Shown here in pieces: positions 58,378-64,000 of a DNA stretch of 64,000 nt; the stretch's first letter is position 1, and each line of letters starts with the position of its first letter. Both the position numbers and the translations under genes were made by a program. The notes under the pieces are model-generated. The model saw nothing but the letters and a program-made list of their open reading frames with translations. It had not been told where the DNA came from and did not search any database. The DNA comes from Platerodrilus igneus (taxonomy: Eukaryota; Arthropoda; Insecta; Coleoptera; Lycidae), in assembly GCA_036346225.1 (NCBI GenBank), contig JARFIW010001185.1:124001-188000 (forward strand), read 5' to 3'.

Positions 58378-58437
58378 GAAACATCCACTGACCGACGGTT
58401 TCGGCTTGTTAAGCCTCATCAGAGTGAAATAGTTTCC
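58378..58437 (-). ncRNA. Hammerhead ribozyme, type I, intact core
   Basis: On minus the core CTGATGA is followed by stem II (GGCTT, loop AAC, AAGCC), then GAAA, a three-base-pair stem III (ACC, loop GTC, GGT) and the GTC cleavage triplet. Stem I pairs CACT with AGTG, then an internal loop, then GGAAAC with GTTTC. All invariant core bases are present. Short stem III is typical of metazoan hammerheads in Penelope-like elements, which may act as dimers. Confidence 0.85.
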
Positions 58438-58472
58438 AAGAACCCTATGAAGTATTCAAAGCTATTATACTT

Positions 58473-58533
58473 GGAAACTATTTCACTCTGATGAGCCTTA
58501 ACAAGCTGAAGCCTTCTGTCAGTAGATGTTTCC
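58473..58533 (+). ncRNA. Hammerhead ribozyme, degenerate
   Basis: CTGATGA at 58488-58494 is kept, but stem II is mispaired (GCCTT against AAGCT) and the GAAA core reads GAAG. Stem III is also altered (CCTTCTGTC). Catalysis is unlikely. Outer stem I (GGAAAC with GTTTCC) remains. Confidence 0.8.
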
Positions 58534-58650
58534 TCCCCTGTGAAGTAATAAAGCTAATGTGTTGTTATTGGCTATATAACTACTGGCTCGATTTGTATTT
58601 GTCAAGAGCTCTTATTATTTTCATAAGAGTTTGTTTACGGATACATCTTA

Positions 58651-58980
58651 TTCTATATACTTCTTATTGCGGACTGCAAATAACTTGTCTTTTTTTTATT
58701 TGAATTGCCTTTGGGGCATGAATCCGGGTGTCGCCACGAGAAGGTTTGTTACGTTTGCAAATAAATTTTGCTGTAACATTCCGCAAATCTCAAAGGCCAG
58801 ACGTACTTTTATAGCCATCTATAGAATTTATTATGTAGTTGCGATTCAATTCTGTACTTCCACACTTAGTAGTGTTGGTGTTTTATCACCTGATGGCGGT
58901 TTTATTTACTTTTGCCATAGTACAGAGATTGTTTTGAAATTATATCATTATAATAGCTTTGATTACTTGATAGGGTTCTA
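58651..58980 (+). other. Spacer of the hammerhead element
   Basis: A frame of 116 codons (58631-58981) has Cys- and Phe-rich content without a recognised domain. Its last 33 bases (TTATAATAGCTTTGA..GATAGGGTTCTA) recur inverted in the palindrome spacer, so the same sequence precedes two of the ribozymes. Confidence 0.5.
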
Positions 58981-59041
58981 GGAAACTATTTCACTCTGAT
59001 GAGGCTTAACAAGCCGAAACCGTCGGTCAGTGGATGTTTCC
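58981..59041 (+). ncRNA. Hammerhead ribozyme, type I, intact core
   Basis: The core CTGATGA is at 58996-59002. Stem II is 59003-59015 (GGCTT/AAC/AAGCC) and GAAA is 59016-59019. Stem III is A59019-C59021 with G59025-T59027. Predicted cleavage follows C59028. Stem I pairs 58992-58995 with 59029-59032 and 58981-58986 with 59036-59041. An AAGTAATAAAGCTAATGT tail follows, as in the other copies, before a TA microsatellite. Confidence 0.88.
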
Positions 59042-59067
59042 TCTCCTGTGAAGTAATAAAGCTAATG

Positions 59068-59068
<1 letters not shown>

Positions 59069-59112
<44 letters not shown>
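59069..59112. repeat. TA microsatellite
   Basis: About 20 TA repeats directly follow the third hammerhead unit and truncate it. Confidence 0.95.
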
Positions 59113-59115
<3 letters not shown>

Positions 59116-59172
59116 ATTAATAAGATGAAATAATAACTTAGACTTTATAAGACTTTATATAGACTTTATAGT

Positions 59173-59330
59173 ATAAGGCCTTGGACAGGATTTAAACCTG
59201 CATCTCAGTTTTGCCGGAACTGTGCGCTTACTAATTACGCTACCGAGGCCGATGGCTATAATTGGGAAATTTACAAATCTAAATCGTGTCCAGTACCATA
59301 TATAAATTAAATCCTGTCCAAGGCCTTATG
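59173..59330. mobile_element. Short hairpin repeat built on a tRNA-like sequence
   Basis: ATAAGGCCTTGGACAGGATT at 59173 and its inverse ending at 59329 (23 bp identical) bound this 158 bp element. The left end is the acceptor and T arm of the tRNA-like sequence inside; the right end repeats only that part. Confidence 0.65.
59177..59250 (-). tRNA. tRNA-Ala-like pseudogene (anticodon GGC by position)
   Basis: The 74 bases fold as a cloverleaf. Acceptor stem: GGCCTCG against CCAAGGCC with one mismatch. Anticodon stem: CAGTT/AACTG with a seven-base loop CCGGCAA. T arm: GCAGG/CCTGT with loop TTTAAAT. Base 33 is C rather than U, box B is altered, and the locus is in a repeat, so it is probably a SINE or tRNA pseudogene. 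Confidence 0.5.
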
Positions 59331-59474
59331 TTTTCCTTCTTTCAATATAATGCCATCATTTTAAAACAATTTAAGTACGCTGTGTACTCGGGAGGTAATG
59401 TGATGGTTTTCCGGTGTCTTCCCCATCGCGGTTGCGTGTCTTAGAATGACATACTGATCTCTATAGTCTCTGCC

Positions 59475-59771
59475 GTACATTTAGTTTTCCAGTGCTCTAC
59501 CCGAAGGTACTACATTAGCCAGAAAGCGAGTTTTTTTTATTTGGAAAATCTTGTATTTTACTGATCCCTTGCTGTTTCAAGCAAGGTAGGGATCTTTAAC
59601 GTGCATGACAACACTCACACACGGGACCTACATTTTTCCTCTCATCCGAACGAGGGTGTATTTTTGTGGAAAATGCTCGCCTAACATTTTTCAAGCGGAC
59701 CGTGTCGGAATTTGAACCCGGGACCTTGGGCATAGTAATCACACACATACCAACTACGCCACGGGGCCGCC
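59475..59771 (-). mobile_element. SINE family A with target duplication
   Basis: This 297 bp copy has the intact order tRNA head, body and 3' end. Box B is slightly changed (GGGTTCAAATTCCGA on minus). It is flanked by CTATAGTCTCTGCC (59461-59474) and CTATGGTCTCTGCC (59772-59785), a 14 bp duplication with one change. Confidence 0.9.
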
Positions 59772-60708
59772 CTATGGTCTCTGCCACTGTAAGTATCGAA
59801 AAAGCTGTTGCCCTCTTTTGGGGACCTGTCTTAAACTGGGTCCTCACTAAAGACCCTACTACCTTGGTTGGGCATGTAGTTTGGCTCTCTAGATCACTGG
59901 AACGCGCAAACTATTTCACCTGTGCCAGTAATCTAGAACTTCTTCAAGATGCAGGTCCATTCGGAATGGAATGTAAATAATAAATAACAAAAATATTCGA
60001 TTGTAAAAATTGTCATTACGAATAATGCATTTTAGACGTCTAAATTTGTTAACAAAATGATGGCAAATTTTCTCATTGACTATCCACGTATCAATAGTAT
60101 GCTATACAACAAATTTGCATATAAAGGTAAAGAAAGAAGTACCCAAAAATGTGATTTTTTATTCCAATAATTCTTGTTGTTAAGAACTAAAGTCATTTTT
60201 AATGTTATGACTAAAATTGATTAAATAAAAATTTACAAATCAAAGTATTATTTATAACTCAGTTAGGGAATAACATGTAACGTCGATTACTTAATTTATT
60301 TCTGTTATATCAAACATAAATGATTAGTATAATTTTAAACAGCATAATTTTGCTGCTTGGAAACCGATTCTGAGAGATTAATTTCCATGTAATTGTTTTA
60401 CGTCACATTTCCGTATAATTATTTTAGAAGGGCACATAAAAACAAAGTAAATAACAGACTATCTGCATTATGCATTGCTATATATTGTAAATCATCCATT
60501 ATTTACAACGTTGAATTTAATATACCAAGAATTTAATTACAATTGTAAACACGTAGAGATTTATTGAACAGAATAGTATTATCATTTATGGTGTACTTAT
60601 GTTTAGTTGTCATAAAATAAATAGTGGGACGCTGTGTTTAAAAGCAAGGAAGATTGTAATTTACCATCATTCACAAGTACCAGTTATAGTATCTTACTTT
60701 CGCTTACA
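59772..60708. other. AT-rich DNA upstream of TIL gene B
   Basis: No gene is supported. The stretch CATAAAATAAATAGTGGG (60611-60628) about 90 bp upstream of the start codon may hold promoter elements, but I see no clear TATA box. Confidence 0.35.
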
Positions 60709-61018
60709 ATGCGTTTCTTATTTGTCATTTTGGTGCTCTTGGTTACACTATTAAGTGTAAACGGTGCTGCAAGAAGAAGTAAGTAAAAACAAAATGAATC
60801 GTTTAAACTGCAAATAAAAATGCTAATTTATAATGTATTTTTCTTTATTTTAAGATTGTGGACCAAACAAAGAGTGGACAACTTGTACTCCTCGGTGTCC
60901 AGAGTCCTGCGAAATATCAGACATGCTTTGCGCCGCTGATTGCTTGCCGGCTAGTTGTGTTTGTAAGAAAGGTTTCGTTAGAAAAGGCAATGATTGTGTA
61001 TATCGTGAGAACTGTTAA
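60709..61018 (+). CDS. TIL-domain cysteine-rich secreted peptide B (putative protease inhibitor)
   Basis: Exon 1 (60709-60778) encodes a signal peptide (MRFLFVILVLLVTLLSVNGA). Exon 2 (60855-61018) encodes the mature peptide. The intron has GTAAGT and TTTTAAG ends and splits the codon before the first cysteine, as in gene A. The product has 77 residues with ten cysteines (KEWTTCTPRCPESC, then LPASCVCKKGFVRKG). It is a clear paralogue of gene A 32 kb away on the other strand. Residues between Cys5 and Cys6 are Ala-Ala-Asp, unlike typical trypsin-directed sites. Likely targets are unknown; an antimicrobial or venom role is possible. Confidence 0.88.
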
Positions 61019-61751
61019 AATTTAACGCAAGTGCGGTATTTTCTTTGTGTAGCAAATCAATTTTAATAATTAAAAACCTAAATGCGAATTTAGTTTTTAC
61101 TACAAGATATAGTTTTTATTAGATAAGTCTGGGGTTGTGGTAGAATAGTTCCCGAGATTCCTATAACTGCAAACGCAATTGTCCTATCGCTACCTCTACA
61201 ATCTTCTGATAGATCACTTTACTTCGCTCGGTAGAAGACAATAGAAAATCACCATTTTCCTAATTTACAGGACACGTAGCCATGCATCAGCACCGTGTAT
61301 TTTGATTCTGGAAAAGGCGAAAAACTTAAGAGAAAAAAAATTAAAAAGACAAAGTTACTAAAAAGAAAGAAAGATCGAGCGAAACTCTTAGTGTCTGAAA
61401 AATAAGTAAGGTAAAAAATTAGAAGTTTTAAAAAGCTAGGTTAAAAGTAGATATGATAAGGTTTAGTGAAATTAGGTGGTTTACAGAAAGGAATTTTTGT
61501 ACAGGAAACCCTTTAGCCTTCACAATGCTCAAGTAATCGTCACACAGATATTTGTTTTATTATAAATGAGAAAACAGCAAAAATCTCAACTCTACTCAAC
61601 TCAAATTTCTCTATCGTAAACTATACCTAGGCCATAGGTACAACCTAGTTATACAGTCAAAATAAATTTTATACAGGGTGTTTTAAGATAAGGTACCATA
61701 AATTGAGAAATATATAGATTTTAACGAGTTATCAAGAAAAGTTAGATAACA
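61019..61751. other. 3' flank of TIL gene B, unassigned
   Basis: Nothing further is recognised. ACAGGGTGTTTTAAGATAAG near 61674 resembles ends of some DNA transposons, but no partner end was found. Confidence 0.35.
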
Positions 61752-64000
61752 TGTAACGTGCAATTTTTGTAGTTCTAAACTTTTACGCTGTTTCCCAATT
61801 TATAAATGCATTTCTGCAAATTGCTGTTTCGGTATTTGATATTTATTAAGTCGCGTGTAGTAATTTAAAGATAGATAAATTGAAAATTATAAACCGCTGT
61901 AATTAATTATTATATATGATTGCGGCATTCGCGTTTTGGGAGTTCCTCATGTATATTTTGACATTTTAAGTTAAGTGTAAATAATGTTTTGCTTCAAATT
62001 CTAGTCTAATTAATGTAATAATAAAATAATATTTAAATGTGGGAAAAATATTAGCGTAGAAAAGCGAAACACAAAGTGTTAATGCCTTTGAGTAGATAAC
62101 AAACTTAGCACAGAATATGTGTATCAAATATTTGATATTTGGTAAGGTAAAAGTTAATTATGCTGAAGTTAATTATAGAGTGCATCGTTCTTGTCTTGCC
62201 GGAAAGATAAATTTTGTTCGTTATGTGGTTATTAGCAAGTCTAGATAAGAGACGATAAGAAGTGTGATGGAACGAGTTGAATAAACAGGCAAGGAGTCGT
62301 GTTTTGTTCTTATTCCGATATACTAAGTGCGTTAAAAATTCTGGTTTCCTCTTTGCTTTGACTAGTGAAAATCAATGCGGGATTTAATTTTCGTATTGTT
62401 CATGTATGAGCACGGCACGATTTTTCTTTAGTTGTTTGCTTGTGAAATAAAAAATTGTATATTAACTGTACAAAAGTGTTTTTACGGAACATTTTTACGG
62501 ACGTACTTTAGTGATACACGTGCTTTACTCATTCTGGTTTTCCTAGTTGCTTTGTCTTTTGATTCTTTTTAAACGGTGTGTGTGCAATCTAGTTTCGCGG
62601 TCCTTTTACTTTTCAAAGTAGCGCATACTTTGAATTATTTAAATACAGTGCTACTGTAGTTTCCGAATTTTCTAACAACAAAGAACCTAAAATAGATCAT
62701 TGCTTGAGCAAATTTCGTTATTTGCGAAACATAATAGATTACCGGTTTACTAAGGTATTGGCTGTAGTTTCTCACTGCTTTTGGGGATGTTTATGAAACT
62801 AATATACCTTTGGTCCCAGTTGCACTTAAACTAGTGCTTCAGAATATTTCAAAATTATGGTCTTAGGAAATAGAATTACCAAGAAATTTATCAACTATCT
62901 AGTTACGACGCGTGATATTGTCTGCTGCTAACCCCAGTGAAATACGTAGGTGTGATTCGTGTAACGTGTGATAAGTTTCATCAACACCCTCACAGTCAAG
63001 GGTGAAGTGCTTCGTTAGTGCTAGACATCGTTGAATCTCACATTTCCATTGCAAGGGAGCGTCGCTGAAGGACTTTTGTAAGTTGAACTATTTCCTACTT
63101 GTTTTTACTTTAAATACCTGTCCGTTGCTTTGCCATACCTTTGGCGTTCTGAGACCTTTTACCATAGACTTGCATGCTACATTTTAAATAAAAGAAAAAG
63201 AAAGAAAGAAAAATCAATACTACTAAATTACTCATACCAATTGTGTCTTATCTATTTATCTTTTGTTAAAATTTTATCTGCTTTATGTATAATTGGCGTG
63301 TGAGGAAACGTTTCTGCTATTCCCAAATATTACCTCAGTTTGTACTAAATTTCAACCAAACTTACGAAGTAAGTTAGGTTAATAGGATCGCTACGTCGCC
63401 GTCGTCGCCGCCGTCGTCCGTTGCACGGTTTTTTCGTTTTACAAACATTTGATATATGGATCTTGTTCAGTTTTTTACACTGATTAAGAATATGCTATCC
63501 ATTTTTCGATATCTCATTTAGTTTTCGAGTTATTCGACTTTAAAGTCGAAATTTTGACTATGATAAACATCACTCCAGCAAAAAATAAATAAAGTTTTAG
63601 GTTAATATCGACCTCTTGAGCATATTTTCTCATATCTCTCGTAGCTCCATACCTCCTGAACATATTTTCTCAAAGCACCAATGCTCTAAGTCGAAAGGTT
63701 TTCGAGTTATTCGACATCTTGTTTTCATTAATGTATATGTAATATTTATATTTTTGATAACAACATATCTGTAAGTTTGGTTAGAAGTTCTGCACATGAG
63801 AACTTAGATTTTTTGTATTGCTTTTACTGTTGTTATATTATATAGATTATCTAAACAGTTTTTTTTTATTCTACAAAGTACTGAATAACTTAGACTATGC
63901 ATTGTTGCTATGCTTTTTCTTTATTTCAGGTTTGCAGGACTAATCTTTTTTTTTTTAGGTTTACTATTCTAATTTTTCTATTGCAGGTACTGTTACTAAT
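61752..64000 (+). repeat. Long LTR of a Gypsy-like element, cut by the window end
   Basis: It starts TGTAACGTGCA, like the Gypsy 3' LTR at 41375, but most of its length (from about 62180) matches 4700-6560. Shared landmarks are GTGCATCGTTC..GTCTTGCCG, the CATCAACACCCTCACA block, and the GTGTGAGGAAACGTTTCTGC block. It is interrupted at 63354-63782. Whether it is a solo LTR or starts an element cannot be seen. Confidence 0.65.
63354..63782. mobile_element. Inverted-repeat DNA element (429 bp) inserted in the LTR
   Basis: The ends AACCAAACTTAC and GTAAGTTTGGTT are perfect 12 bp inverses. The related LTR at about 6396 has no such sequence between TTTGTA and TTTTTGTACTGC, so this is an insertion. 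It contains a GC-rich GTCGCCGTCGTCGCCG block and TTTTCGAGTTATTCGAC twice (about 63521 and 63698). It has no coding capacity. A target duplication is not clear. Confidence 0.65.

Larger units (their letters stand above)
58260..58650. repeat. Near-perfect palindrome of hammerhead-bearing repeats
   Basis: Arms 58260-58437 and 58473-58650 (178 bp each) are inverted copies with scattered changes, around a 35 bp spacer. Each arm carries a hammerhead region, AAGTAATAAAGCTAATGT and a conserved outer part (CTCTTATTATTTTCATAAGA). Inverted or direct partial long repeats carrying hammerheads are a known feature of Penelope-like elements and retrozymes. Confidence 0.85.

Noticed and set aside
58347..58650. 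Reading the inverted pair as a simple MITE
   Set aside because: Hammerhead cores, the third direct copy and the shared upstream flank fit a Penelope/retrozyme-type repeat better.
1..64000. CRISPR arrays, bacterial operons or rRNA genes
   Set aside because: No regularly spaced repeats with unique spacers, no rRNA-like conserved blocks; the sequence is eukaryotic.

Overview
The window is AT-rich eukaryotic DNA, most likely from an arthropod. It has GT-AG introns, tRNA-derived SINEs, a mariner, hAT pieces, BEL/Pao and Gypsy elements, a Polinton/Maverick-like element and two ten-cysteine TIL peptide genes. I cannot name the order. Almost everything identifiable is mobile-element DNA; the only intact-looking host-type genes are the two TIL genes. 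Calls come from reading translations and repeats by eye, without alignment or database search.

Layout. 0-3.3 kb: a partial, frameshifted matrix-metalloproteinase/hemopexin gene facing two minus-strand unknown genes, then a small two-exon gene; this may be a host or virus-derived cluster. 3.5-6.7 kb: short tandem repeats and a long LTR followed by a primer-binding site. 7.2-8.7 kb: a mariner inserted cleanly (TA duplication) in a non-LTR reverse-transcriptase fragment. 12.9-15.0 kb: LINE fragments with three tRNA-type SINE copies. 15.0-26.3 kb: remains of a Polinton-like element (packaging ATPase, structural-type genes, PolB, protease fragment, penton). Its core is a palindrome with arms of about 3.63 kb around a 2.1 kb loop. 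27-28 kb: a hAT tail and a GGGTC-rich repeat. 28.7 kb: TIL gene A.

29.5-35.4 kb: a minus-strand BEL/Pao element broken by a SINE and by a hAT-bearing insertion. 35.4-43.2 kb: a plus-strand Gypsy element with a 1.8 kb 3' LTR and a shortened 5' LTR. 43.4-50.2 kb: a near-identical direct tandem duplication of about 3.4 kb. 51.4-58.2 kb: SINE and LINE mosaic, including a LINE ORF with in-frame internal duplications. 58.26-59.04 kb: Penelope/retrozyme-like repeats carrying three hammerhead ribozyme motifs, two of them complete. 59.2-59.8 kb: a tRNA-like hairpin repeat and another SINE. 60.7-61.0 kb: TIL gene B. 61.75 kb to the end: another long LTR with a 429 bp inverted-repeat insertion.

The most notable items are the hammerhead ribozymes, the palindromic Polinton with a PolB-protease deletion fusion, and the nested insertions whose target duplications can be read directly.
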